A program made the translations under genes and the position numbers. Shown in pieces: positions 38,151-51,797 of a stretch of DNA of 64,000 bases. The stretch covers positions 18,651,603-18,715,602 of the forward strand of contig NC_058161.1 in assembly GCF_020080835.1 (NCBI RefSeq), in the 5' to 3' direction. How positions within the stretch are numbered: the stretch's first letter is position 1; each line of letters opens with the position of its first letter. Origin of the DNA: Cotesia glomerata. Its lineage: Eukaryota; Arthropoda; Insecta; Hymenoptera; Braconidae. The notes beneath the pieces are model-generated. The model saw nothing but the letters and a program-made list of their open reading frames with translations. It searched no databases and was not told the origin of the DNA.

Positions 38151-39359
38151 TTCCTCTTCAATGGACTGTTGAATTCGTCAATCCTGTCGACAGACCAAAC
38201 GAATATACAGTTAAAAATTTTCTATCGCTATTAGACGATACTGAATCTTGGATTCTGAAGCCGTACTCTGCAGATCCGAGTAAAGCATTCGATTCTTGGA
38301 ATGTTCAGATCCGAGTTCCAGTCTACTGGCGAACTAATGAAATCCTACAATTCTCAGGACAGGAGAATTATTTCTATGCGAGTTTCTTACTCAATACTGA
38401 TGTCGCTGGAGTTCAGGTTATTTCATCACATTCCAAAGACATTCCATCAACCACCTTTTCGGAATTGCTGTCAATAGATCCATCATTTCCGTTGTCATTG
38501 ACGTACAAAAACAACAAGCTCACAGTGGGATTTACCGCCGAATATTTGCAACTACCTTAGTTTTCCTATTCACGATTAAACGTTGAAATAAGTCTTAAAA
38601 TATTATTGTTTAATATGTAAAAATTTGAATAATGTTTGTTTAATAAATTTTTCTGGGATTCAATACTTTTAGTACTTCTTTAGATAAAAAAAAAATAACT
38701 TCATTCAAGAAAAATATTCTTGCTCCAAGAAAACTATTTTGAAGAGAGCTAGTTGTCTTATTTCAAGAAATTCTTGTCTTGATTTCATGTTTCTTGGAGT
38801 GAGAGATCTAATCACTCTGATCGATAACATTTTTACGAGGCTCAAGACTATATTATCTTCGATCGATACAAGTGAATTCTTTATTCAAAAACGATACTCT
38901 TCAATGAAGAATAATTTTATTTCATTTTTAAAATGATTGATTGTTGATTCAAGAACAAATTTTTTTATTAATAATGTTATAAGTTTAAGTCAGAAAAAAA
39001 CTTTGGAGTAAAAAAATTTGTATTTCTCTATATGCCTAAAAATATTTATTAATACAGAGAATAGCAAAAATACAAAAATTTATATGTTTAAAACAAGTAA
39101 AATAATATATTAATTTTCAAGTCGCACCATACTTGGAACAAGTCGGTAATATCTTGAACCAATGTGACCGTCTATCTTGATCCAAGAGAAAGAAATTTTT
39201 GGGCGAATTTGTATATATCTTATTTTAAAACAACCAAGTTTCTTGATTCGAGAATTAATTTCTTAATTCAAGAGAGTTGAATAACTTAAGACAAGAATTA
39301 CATTATGAAGAAAAAGTTATTTTTGAGTCAAGTAATTTTTTTTATCAGTGTAGACTTAC

Positions 39360-39383
39360 CAACAAGGAGAGCGCGAAATTCAT
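39360..39383 (-). pseudogene. Orphan D-type exon 1, unit 3
   Basis: Minus-strand MNFALSLL and donor GTAAGT as in unit 2; no matching second exon follows. Confidence 0.6.
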
Positions 39384-39941
39384 CTTGATACTTTGTTAGC
39401 CGAAACAAAACTTGTTATATGCGTTTAGTCAGTTATGGGCAGGTATTATACCATCAAGTATCAAAGGAACATCAAATTGTCATTTTGGGTTTTTCCATCA
39501 TGACTCATTTCTGACAATTCCAATAGTCATTGAATTATTAAATTAATTACTAAATAATTGCAAATTCTTTCTTTGTGTTGAATGTTTTTAAAGGTGTTCT
39601 GTGAGTCTCTTTTAGTTATCTTATCTTTTTTTTGATACACTTATTCAGAAACTAATAACAAAGATAGAGATAATTAATTATTAATTAATTGGAATTTTAT
39701 TTTTATATTTTTTAATTTCTGAAACTTGGACTAAAAAATTAAAGAAAAAAAATTTTTCACAATCATTTAGTTGAACCTCTTATAATGAAATTAAGGTGAA
39801 ATGTATGGTGCATCAATTTATTCGTGATGTGATTGGTCAAATATATCATAAGCATGAAAATACATGCAAACGCTACTTTCAAGTGCGCGCAAATTACTTT
39901 CTGGTGTATAAAATAACGTAATCAATAATTATATATTATAT

Positions 39942-40963
39942 GGGTGATTCTCTGTAAGGATTTTTTTTGCTATCCCAGGTATTTTTTTATGAGAAAAATT
40001 GTTATTTTGTTACTAAAAAAAAATTTATTACGAAAGTAAAAAAACATTTCTATTTGGAGCATTGAAAACTAAAATGAAATAAATTTTGGTTTTTTTGCTA
40101 TAAATTTGTAAACCACCGAAATATCAGTCCCCTAGGCTGTGCCATTCCCAAAATCAAAACTTTAAGATAAAATTTTAAGTTATTCGTCAATAATATATAA
40201 TTTGGTCCATAATGTTTATAAAACTTAATTAGTTAACTAACAATCTTCTTCAATAAAAAGTACCGAAAATTAATTTGTTTCATTAAATTCATTAAACCAA
40301 AGTTTGTCCCAGGCATTTTAAGAACAGTCCCCTGCGAGAAGTTCAACGCCAAAAAAAAAATCCAGCGTGTTATTTTACCTTTTGTAAGATTTATAAGGAT
40401 CTAACTAGCCTTGAGTTAATAAACATAGGGCTGTTAGCGCTTTATCGGCATTTTATTTAGTGTCAAAGCACCGTTTGTGCTGGAAATATGTGTCTGGGCC
40501 ACCTCAAAACTCAGTCCCCTGGCAGCTAATTTTATTTATGATTTATTTATAAAATTGGATCCATGAGTCTTAAGTGCCGGTCTTATCTTTTTCTCGCGTC
40601 GCACTCACGGCGAAAAACGGTACTATCCTTGTTGCACTCATGAAGATAAAGCTAATTGCAGTTTTATGTTTTTCTCTTAAGCAAATAAGAATTTCGAAAA
40701 AAACGCTCTGATATAAAATAGATAATTAAAAAATCTACACTACTGACAAAAATTAAAGGAATAAAAAAAATGCAAATTTTTTTTTAATTTTTGACGGGCT
40801 GTATTTCAGCGGAAAATGATCGTATCGCAAAAATAAAAAATGCATTTTAAAGCTCAAAGACTCTAGTTTTAAGATCTTTGGGTTAAAATTTTCAAGGAAT
40901 TACGGTTTCAACATGATCCGAAGAAATAGAGCGAAAAAAAAATTTTCCAAATTTTTAATTTGT
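39942..40963. mobile_element. Remnant of outer TIR element and foldback element, unit 3
   Basis: The left part of the outer element, then only the first about 225 bp of one foldback arm (40738-40962). Then a direct jump to the sequence (TGTACTATGGATTATATTC) that lies beyond the element in units 1 and 2. A single deletion removed the palindrome and the right end. Confidence 0.7.
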
Positions 40964-41174
40964 ACTATGGATTATATTCAGGATAGACATTTCTACAATT
41001 TATATCTATCGACATATTCTTTGACTATTGTGGTCATCATAGTTATCAAAGCAAGCAATGCTTAATGACTTAAAAAATTATTAAGAAACAGTAATAGTGC
41101 GCTTTATAATTTTATCAACTTTGTAACCTTGTCATCATCTATTTGACAAGTCAGCCGATGTTTTTGTGCTCGAA

Positions 41175-41240
41175 GATTCCCCAAAGTGGGGAATTCCAAA
41201 CAACAGTATCACGTTCTTTGTGTGCCGATTGCTATAAAAG
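41175..41240 (+). promoter_or_regulatory. Promoter of copy C: paired kappaB-like sites and TATA box
   Basis: GATTCCCC (41175-41182), GGGGAATTCC (41188-41197) and TATAAAAG (41233-41240), 67 bases above the ATG. Confidence 0.55.
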
Positions 41241-41299
41241 CTATTTGATACTGACATTAAAATTAGAACAAGATTTGTTTTGATAAGCTAAACCTCAAA

Positions 41300-41323
41300 A
41301 TGAAGCTCACATTTTTGTTTTTG
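41300..41323 (+). CDS. Secreted-protein copy C, exon 1
   Basis: Eight codons (MKLTFLFL) and donor GTAAGTG, phase 0; one residue differs from copies A and B. Confidence 0.75.
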
Positions 41324-41970
41324 GTAAGTGTTAATTTTTTTGTAAATCTTAAGATTAATTTATTATTAATAAATCAGTTATTTAAATACCACTTAATAAT
41401 TATTTTACACAAATAAATTTATTTATTTAAGATAAAGATATCGTTTATTAAGTGTATTTATTTTAACTAAATAGTTACTTGTTTATAGTTAAAAAAGTTT
41501 ATTTTAATAATTATTAAAATTCGGACCCATATATCTTTATGTATTTCGACCCGCTGAATCCGAATTTGAGGTCAATTTAACCCGTACACCGTCATATTTT
41601 CGAGAAAACTTTGAAAAACCGAAAAAAATGACACACGTTGGCTGTTTAGGCGATTTAAAAATTTTTTTTTGACCTAAACTAAGCATGATTTTTATGTATT
41701 TCGACCCGTTAAATACTTATCTAAAGTTTTTTTAGACTATAAGCCATTAAAAGTTTAAGTAAATTCCAAAAAACCCTGAAAAATTGCAAAAAAAGCAAAA
41801 AATAGCAAAAAAAAAAAGCTTAAAATTCCGGATATTATGTTAAAAAAAATTTTATAAAATTAGATCAATCATGATTCTCATGTATTTCGATTTGCCGAAT
41901 ATAAATCTCGAATTTATATGGCTCAGACATCTCTAAAAATCTAAGTAAATGGCAAAAAACCACTGAAAAT

Positions 41971-42459
41971 TAAAATCCGAACAAAAACAGTTTCACTGTA
42001 AAAAAATCGCGCCAAGTCCACGTTCATAAGACTATTAAGAAAAAAAAATTTGTTTTTTTCTTTACAAAAATATATAAAATAAAAAAATTAAAAAATCCAA
42101 GTAACCGATATGATTGTTTATGATTTTCGGAAATTAAAATAAATTTTGTTACAAATTTAAAAATTAAAAAAAAAGTTTGGAACGTATTTAGTGTGCGCGG
42201 TTGCAAAATTAAAAAAAATTGAAATACACAATGACGCACACCAAGTACGTTCCAAAATTTTTTTCTTTATTTTTAAATTTATAACAAAATTTTTTTTAAT
42301 TTCCGAAAATCATAAACAATCATATCGGTTACTTGGATTTTTTAATTTTTATTTTATATATTTTTGTAAAGAAAAACAAATTTTTTTTTTCTTAATAGTC
42401 TTATGAACGTGGACTTGGCGCGATTTTTTTACAGTGAAACTGTTTTTGTTCGGATTTTA
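41971..42459. mobile_element. Near-perfect 489-bp palindromic MITE
   Basis: TAAAATCCGAAC at the left and its reverse complement at the right. The arms of about 220 bp are nearly identical, with a short loop near 42195-42240. It sits inside the left arm of the long-TIR transposon; absent from units 1 and 2. Confidence 0.75.
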
Positions 42460-42561
42460 GTATTTTTTGTAATTATAATAAAAATTTACAATTGGTACCA
42501 ACTTAATTAAATCTCGCGTTGGTTGCATTTTTTATAGCAAACTATCCCCTTGAAACTACAG

Positions 42562-43435
42562 TTTATGTAAAAATAATTCCAGCGCACCCTGGCGGGTGTA
42601 GATGCAAGCTGTGAAATATCTATTTTTAACTGTAGTTTCCCATCTAATGAAGGATTACTATGCATTCTCGAATTATCTAGTCTGTGGCAGATCACTTTGC
42701 CCATCGAAAAAAAAGTCTGGATCGAAATTTTTGCGTTGCTATAGTTTGTGCTGATTAAATTTAATAGTTTCAAGTAGATTAATTGTTATAAGTGAATATA
42801 ATTAATTAATAACAGTCAAATAAAGTATGAATTACTGTTATAATATACAATTTAGGAAAAAAAAGTACCGTAGAATTAATTAAAATTTTGCAACCTCAAA
42901 ATACCGTTCTGCTTACAGTAAACACAGTCGGTAGTCTGGCGCTCCGTTTACAGCAGATTTGAACGGAACTTGGCGCCAGATTCTACCGAATCTGTGGATT
43001 TATGTAAAAATAATTCCAGCGCACCCTGGCGGGTGTAGATGCAAGCTGTGAAATATCTATTTTTAACTGTAGTTTCCCATCTAATGAAGGATTACTATGC
43101 ATTCTCGAATTATTTAGTCTGTGGCAGATCACTTTGCCCATCGAAAAAAAAGTCAGGATCGAAATTTTTGCGTTGCTATAGTTTGTGCTGATTAAATTTA
43201 ATAATTTCAAGTAGATTAATTGTTATAAGTGAATATAATTAATTAATAACAGTCAAATAAAGTATGAATTACTGTTATAATATACAATTTAGGAAAAAAA
43301 AGTACCGTAGAATTAATTAAAATTTTGCAACCTCAAAATACCGTTCTGCTTACAGTAAACACAGTCGGTAGTCTGGCGCTCCGTTTATAGCAGATTTGAA
43401 CGGAACTTGGCGCCAGATTCTACCGAATCTGTGGA
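42562..43435. repeat. Tandem duplication of a 437-bp segment
   Basis: 42562-42998 and 42999-43435 are nearly identical. Each ends with an inverted pair TCTGGCGCTCCGTT / AACGGAACTTGGCGCCAGA. Together with the MITE this forms an insertion unique to unit 3. No coding function is seen. Confidence 0.75.
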
Positions 43436-43576
43436 TAAATAAGTCCGTTATGATAAAAATTAATTTTAAAATAAAAATAAAAAATTTTTAATATGTTATC
43501 CGATCTGTGAAACATAAATTTTAAATTTTTTGACCTAAATCCTCAAAAAATTTTAGTTAATTCTACTTTTTTTGAT

Positions 43577-44074
43577 ATTATTTTTATTACACCTGTGTCT
43601 TGGTGGAATCCTCTTGCAACACTACTGTTAGGCCAACAATCAGGGTTCACAAAATATCCCTGCTTTTTATGTTTGTGGGATAGTCGCGATCGAAAAAATC
43701 ACTATCTTAAAAAAGAATGGCCAACGACAACGAATTTGAATCCTGGTTCTCACAATGTTACCCGAGAACCTCTAATTGATCCTTCCAAGTACTTACTACC
43801 GCCTCTTCATATGAAGCTTGGTCTTATGAAGCAGTTTGTCAAAGCTTTAGACAAGGATGGCAACTGTTTCAAATATTTGGGGGGAAACTTTCCAGCTATA
43901 AGTGATACAAAATTGAAAAAAGGAATTTTCGATGGACCCCAAATTCGGACTTTATTTCAGGACGATAATTTCGAATATAAAATGAACGAAAATGAGAGTG
44001 CAGCATGGGCAAGCTTCAAAGAAGTATCACAAAACTTTTTAGAGAATACGAAAAGTGAGAATTACGTGAATTTA
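43577..44074 (+). pseudogene. Transposon ORF, first part (PCFLCLWDSR family)
   Basis: Open reading frame directly inside the left arm, containing YPCFLCLWDSR, PPLHMKLGLMKQFVKALDK and FDGPQIRTLF. Many arthropod genomes hold repeated copies of this family; its function is not known to me, though a role in transposition is likely from the TIR context. The N-terminal part of the family is missing. The frame is cut at 44075 by a TA-flanked insertion and resumes at 45698. Confidence 0.65.
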
Positions 44075-45697
44075 CCCGACTAGAAATTTCAGAGAGGCAG
44101 TTATTTGGCGCAAGTAAGGCATGCCGAATTCCAAACTTGCAGTAAGTGAGGCATCTAAACCAGGCCGAAGTTTGGGATGTAACGCAGTTGCGAGGCTCAG
44201 CCTATCTTGGCTTCCTGATTAGGTTGCAGTTTGGAAACCAAATTCGCAACGGAGAATCCAAATCTAATTCTTTCTTGATTTTTAGCTTTTTTATTATCAA
44301 GCGAAAATTAATAATAACAAATGCTTTTTTTTTTATCTTCTTTTACTATTTTAAGTATAAATATTAAATTTAGGACTAAATTTTTTAAATATTTCATGAA
44401 TAAAAAAATAAAAAAATTCTTTGTTGCTTTTATTTAATATTATTTTTATTATTTTCTTTTATTTTTTCTGTAATTTTTTTTTGTTTTTTGGAGCGTTTTT
44501 TAATGTGAAGAGGTTTTTTTTGATTGGTAGATTTGATAAGTCAAGGGGGAAGGAGATGATGGAGGAGTTCGATACACTAATCACACATAACACTTAACTT
44601 TACTTCACACTCGCCTTAATAGTAATTAAAATCAGTAATTATTAATTATTAAAAATCGTACATGTCGAACGCGAGACTCCAACCCGGTACCCGACGCACG
44701 AGGGCCCTATACCATACCGCGACGCTACGCCGATGATGAGCGACCTCTTACTTCAAGATACTTATAAGCACAACCAATGTTCGGCTTGCCTAATTTAAAA
44801 CAAATAAGATTCGAATTGGGCTAGCCTAATTTCGAAAAGCCAAGTTCGCTCCAAACTAGCAAAACTCCGGTTATCGTTACTTGAAACCAGTTCGGCGTTC
44901 CCATGATATATCAGACTTAAGGAATCCATGAAACTTTCCTAGTTACGTTCAAATATGGCAAGCCAAACATTTCGTTCTGTCTACCTTGGTTTTTATGCGG
45001 TATAATCTAGGCAAGCCTAAGTTAGGTAAGCCAAACTTGCCCCGAATTGGTTTTTCGGCATATGCCTCACTGAAATTTCTAGTCGGGTACATGAGACACC
45101 ATATTTATATGTACAATACACAAATACTCTCATAAATACACACTTTTATATGTATAGAACTAAAAGGCTTAACCTTGGAAAGACTTAAAGCCAAATATCT
45201 TCTCCCACTCCGTTTTAGAGTACTTTGGCAAGAAACGCCGAAGTTCGTCAAACGTTTGGAATGCCTAACTAGCAGGAAATTATAAAATCCAAAGGTGTAC
45301 GGAAGTTCGGTTTGCCAAACTTAAAAGTAATTGGGGCCATCTATGGTAAGACAAAGTTTGGCGAATGTTTGGAATGCCTAACTTGCAGGAAATTATAAAA
45401 TCCAAAGGCTTACGAAAGTTCGGTTTACCAAACTCAAAGGTAATTAGGGACATTTATGGCAAGCCAAACTTCGGCAAATCTTTGGTTATCGTTACTTCCA
45501 GCTAGTCAGGCATTCCAAAGGTTCGCCGAAGTTCGGCTTGCCATAGATGTCCCAAATTACATGCAAATTTGGCATGCCCATCTTCGTTTTGCCTAACGTG
45601 GATTTAAGAAGGCGCAAATTAGGCTTGCCTAAGTTAGGTAAGCCAAACTTGCCCCTCACTAATTCTTCGGCATTCCTCACTACAATTTCTAGTCGGG
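44075..45697. mobile_element. Foldback element with CCCGACTAG ends and tRNA-like core
   Basis: The left end CCCGACTAGAAATTTCAG has two matching inverted right ends, at 45087 and 45697, both followed by TA; the left end is preceded by TA. The inner pair (44075-45087, 1013 bp) is the better match. Subterminal DNA is full of GGCAAGCCAAACTTGCC-like words. The core has a tRNA-like sequence. Confidence 0.7.
44671..44735 (-). pseudogene. tRNA-like sequence inside the CCCGACTAG element
   Basis: GC-rich island in AT-rich DNA. Minus strand: a box A-like GTCGCGGTATGG and box B-like GGTTGGAGTCT, the latter one base off consensus. Decayed tRNA-like. Confidence 0.4.
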
Positions 45698-46008
45698 TAG
45701 TTGAAGAGTTGTACAACTACGATACTTTGGGTTGCTTGATGAATTCAAAATTGCACTATTTAGATTCTCACCTTTCACACTTTCCTGAAAATCTTGGCGA
45801 TTACAGTGAAAAGCAAGGCGAAAGATTCCATCAAGACATTAGTGTAATGGAAAATCGTTATCAAGGAAAGTGGGATATCAATATGATGGCAGATCATTGT
45901 TGGACACTGAAGACAGATCTACCTGAGAAAATAAGAAAGCGAAAGAGAAACCCGTTATGTAGATCATTTGAAGATAAAAGGGTTAGATATAAGCGGAGAA
46001 CGAATTAA
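45698..46008 (+). pseudogene. Transposon ORF, second part
   Basis: Continues the family of the ORF at 43577 in the same reading frame: VEELY, HYLDSHLSHFPENLGD, EKQGERFHQDI, RYQGKWDINMMADHCW, then a basic tail. Taking out the insertion and one TA would rejoin the two parts. Confidence 0.65.
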
Positions 46009-46604
46009 AATTAAAAAATAAACGGTTTTGAAAAGATTTTTTTAAAGAATTAAAATTTTTTGAGGATTTAGGTCAAAAAATTTAAAATTTATATTCCACA
46101 GATCGGATAACATGTTAAAGATTTTTTATTTTTATTTAAAAATTGATTTTTATCATACCGGACTTGATTTATTTTGATTTTCAGTGGTTTTTTGCCATTT
46201 ATTTAGATTTTTAGAGATGTCTGAGCCATATAAATTCGAGATTTATATTCGGCGGATTGAAATACATGAGAATCATGATTGATCTAATTTTATACAATTT
46301 TATTTAACACAATGTCTGGAATTTTTTGCTATTTTTTGCTTTTTTTGCAATTTTTCAGGGTTTTTTGGAATTTACTTAAACTTTTAATGGCTGATGGTCT
46401 AAATAAACTTCAGATAAGTATTAACCGCGCCAAAATATATAAAAATCATGCTTAGTTTAGGTCAAAAAAAAATTTTAAATCGCCTAAACAGCCGATTTTC
46501 GTCATTTTTTTCGGTTTTTTAAAGTTTTCTCGAAAATTTGACGGTGTACGGGTCAAACTGATCGCAAATTCAGCGGGCCGAAATACATGAAGATATATGG
46601 GTCC

Positions 46605-47380
46605 CGTCAAAATTACTGACAACTTTTTTTTTTGTATGCCGGTGTTATTTTACACAAATAAATTTATTTATTTGAGATAAAGATATCGTTTATTAAGTGT
46701 ATTTATTTTAATTAAATCTTTAATTGTTTATAGTTAAGAAAATCATTTTTTAATACTTTAAAATCATATATTTCAATCAAATCAGATTTGTTAACTATAA
46801 ACAAATGTGATATTTTCATGGCGGTAAAGAAATCATGCTTTGTAATATAGTAAATAATATCTGAGATATTTTTAGGGTTATCGAAACAATGAGGAACAGT
46901 TTATTTCTATAATTTCTATTAGGGTAATTTCTAATAAACTAAAATTATTAGCTAAGAGTTGGATTTTTATAGTTTTTTTTCCATTATTAAATTCATTTAA
47001 AATTTATGTATGTATATAAAATTAGTGAATTGTAACAGGCGAGGATAAAGGTATTAAAATTATTACAACTCAAATAGCGACAAACGACTCAAAGGTCTTT
47101 TGATTTATTTCAAAGGAGATTTAGTAACTATTAAAAAATAATTTTTTAATGAAATAAATAAGCAAATTAAATTAAATAAACCAAAACAAAATAGTATTTG
47201 GTTAAAAGTAATCCATATTTAAATAAAACAAAATTTGTTACTATTAATTACGTATTTTTAAGTTATTTTAAATAAATCTACAAATTTAAGGAGATCCACG
47301 TGAAGCAGTAAAATTTTTAAAACTTCCTAAAAATTTGTAAATTCAATCTACGTCGCCTAGTAATTAATAAAAAAAATTAG
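46605..47380. other. AT-rich intron of copy C without recognisable genes
   Basis: 46605-47025 is DNA seen only in unit 3 within this window; 47026-47380 matches 22190-22540 and 32360-32705. Nothing coding is seen. Confidence 0.5.
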
Positions 47381-49265
<1,885 letters not shown>

Positions 49266-50529
49266 AAATTAAAAAACAGTAAGTTTCCGGGATATTTAAT
49301 TAAATAAATAGGTTTGAAAATTTCAATTTTTACATGTCGGTAAATGGAGATTCCACCAGCCGTGTATTTGGCTGAGAATTTAATGCAATTAACGATTTTA
49401 AGAAAATTTTATTTTCTTTGAATTTGATTGAAAAAATAATAAGCTTTCGATTAAAACAATAAAAAAGTAGCTTTCCGAACGTATTACGGGGATATTTTAT
49501 ATTTTTTATGAAAAATCACAAGGAACTTCCGTTCTTCAAAGTCTTGTATACAAAAAAAAAGTAAACTATAATATTCACTCGGATTCCGGTTAATTTTTAT
49601 AGTTTCAAACTGTAAAGCGGACATCGGGGTGGCAAAAATATAAATATTACAGAACTTAATGTAGAAAGTATAAAAGCCACAATTTATAACTTGATATCCA
49701 AAATAAGTGATTAGTAGCTCTCACTATAGTAAATAACGACTCTTTCATCTTTAAAAATTACAGTTTCAAACAGTAAAAATTGCCATTTCAATATATAGTC
49801 GATATTATGAAGAGAAGGGGAACTCAGATGAAAGAGAAGGGGGTCGCACTTTGGGAGAATTTAACATTTCAAACAGTAAAAATTATACTTTAAAATATAC
49901 ATTTTACCAGTCCAAACAAGTCAATAATTACAGTTTGATTTTTAGCGTTGCGTTTAAAATTTACCATTTTACTTTGTAAGTATTGACGATGCTTGTGTTA
50001 GAAATTTACTAACTTTATTTTATACTTTTTACATATCATAAGATCATTTTTTAGCTACGAAATAATAAATATCAAAGTCTGAATTTCTTAATTATTATAC
50101 TTTAACATTTTAGACATATACATAGCGAATATTACTGTTTGAAATAGTATTTTCTTCCATGTAAAGAGTAAATTGTAACGTTTAAATGGTAAATATTATA
50201 TAGTGAATAGTAAAATCACGATTTTACTGTTTGAAATGGTAATGTTTAGCAGTTGATCATTACTTATTATAAATCGACTGTTATTTATTACAGTTTACTT
50301 TTTTCCGTGTAGTCAATTAAATGTTAATAATTATTTAATGAGTCAATTTTTCGGAAATTTCCTCAAAAATGTTATTAATTTATTTAAAAATTAATTTTGA
50401 GATAACAAAATTATTTCTACGTATTACTTTTTATGGACATTCTTTACACTAGGCGAGTACTTGGATCTTCTTAAATCAAACTATTTTCTCAGTATAGCTG
50501 CTGTAATAATTTCTTAAAATTTTGTTTAG

Positions 50530-51069
50530 TTCGCTGCTACAGTACTTGGTTTGGCGGCGTGTTTACCACAGATTTTTTTATCTTACAATAATGGACCGAA
50601 TATTATAATTTCATCTTGGGACTCCCAAGGAAATCATTACGAGACAATAAATAAGAAGATTGAAGGCATTCCTCTTCAATGGACTGTTGAATTCGTCAAT
50701 CCTGTCGACAGACCAAGGGAATATACAGTTAAAAATTTTCTAAAGCTATTAGACCATACTAATTCTTGGATTCTGAAGCCGTACTCTATAGATCCGAGAA
50801 AACCATTCGATTCTTGGAATGTTCGGATCCGAGTTCCAGTCTACTGGCGAACTAATAGAATCCTCCAATTCTCAGGACAGGAGAATAATTTCTATGCGAG
50901 TTTCTTACTCAATACTGATATCGCTAGAGTTCAGGTTGTTTCATCACATTCCAAAGACATTCCATCAACCAGCTTTTCGGAATTGCTGACGATAGATCCA
51001 TCATTTCCGTTGTCATTGACGTACAAAAACAACACGCTCACGGTGGGATTTACCGCCCGACATTATTAG
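50530..51069 (+). CDS. Small secreted protein family, copy C, exon 2
   Basis: Intact phase-0 exon giving, with exon 1, a 187-residue protein. The signal peptide and all family motifs (NPV-x-RP, SWILKP, FDSWNV) are kept. Against copy A, 22 codons differ by replacement and 3 by silent change before the 3' end. Many replacements add Arg/Lys or remove acidic residues. A one-base insertion near 51058 shifts the last few codons, ending the protein three residues early. The 3' flank is more similar to copy A than the coding exon is. Probably a functional, diverging paralogue. Confidence 0.8.
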   Translation, partial: FAATVLGLAACLPQIFLSYNNGPNIIISSWDSQGNHYETINKKIEGIPLQWTVEFVNPVDRPREYTVKNFLKLLDHTNSWILKPYSIDPRKPFDSWNVRIRVPVYWRTNRILQFSGQENNFYASFLLNTDIARVQVVSSHSKDIPSTSFSELLTIDPSFPLSLTYKNNTLTVGFTARHY

Positions 51070-51797
51070 CTACCTTAGTTTTCCTATTCACGATTAAACG
51101 TTGAAATAAGTCTCAAAATATTATTGTTTAATATGTAAAAATTTAAATAATGTTTGTTTAATAAATTTTTCTGGGATTCAATACTTTTAGTTCTTCTTTA
51201 GATAAAAAAAAATAACTTCATTCAAGAAAAATATTTTTGCTCCAAGAAAATTATTTTGAAGAGAGCTAGTTGTCTTATTTCAAGAAATTCTTGTCTTGAT
51301 TTCATGTTTCTTGGAGTGAGAGATCTAACCACTCCGATCGATAACATTTTTACGAGGCTCAAGACTATATTATCTTCGATCGATACAAGTGAATTCTTTA
51401 TTAAAAAACGATTGTCTTTAATACAGAATAATTTTATTTCATTTTAAAAATTATTGATTGTTGATTCAATAACAAATTTTTTTTATTCATAATGTTATAA
51501 GTATAAGTCAGAAAAAAACTTTGAAGTAAAAAAATTTGTATTTCTCTATATGCCTAAAAATATTTATTATACAGAGAATAGCAAAAATACAAAAATTATA
51601 TGCTTAAAACAAGTAAAATAATATGTTAATTTTCGAGTCGCGCCATACTTGGAACAAGTCGGTAATATCTTGAACCAACGTTACCGTCTATCTTAATCCA
51701 AGAGAAAGAAATTCTTGGACGAATTTGTATATATCTTATTTTAAAACAACCAAGTTTCTTGATTCGAGAATCAATTTCTTAAATTAAGAGAATTGAA

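Larger units (their letters stand above)
36182..38560 (+). pseudogene. Secreted-protein copy B, exon 2 interrupted by a transposon
   Basis: Coding halves at 36182-36324 and 38151-38560 are separated by about 1.83 kb of transposon, which introduces stops. The second half matches copy A over about 410 bases with a single replacement (Ser to Asn), while the first half differs at about ten codons (mostly replacements). Unless the insertion is spliced out, for which no clear donor/acceptor pair is seen, the product is truncated after about 56 residues. Confidence 0.75.
26941..38930. repeat. Tandem segmental duplication, unit 2
   Basis: Same order as unit 1 and very similar sequence. Its own features are a complete palindromic foldback element (28751-30429), a longer retrotransposon fragment, and a 1.8 kb transposon inside exon 2. 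Confidence 0.85.
41523..46604 (+). mobile_element. Long-TIR DNA transposon with a conserved ORF, in the copy C intron
   Basis: Ends GGACCCATATATC / GATATATGGGTCC. The arms match over about 550 bp as inverted repeats once a nested block (41971-43435) is set aside. The centre carries a two-part ORF interrupted by another element (44075-45697). Units 1 and 2 keep only its left end and a slice of the ORF. Confidence 0.75.
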
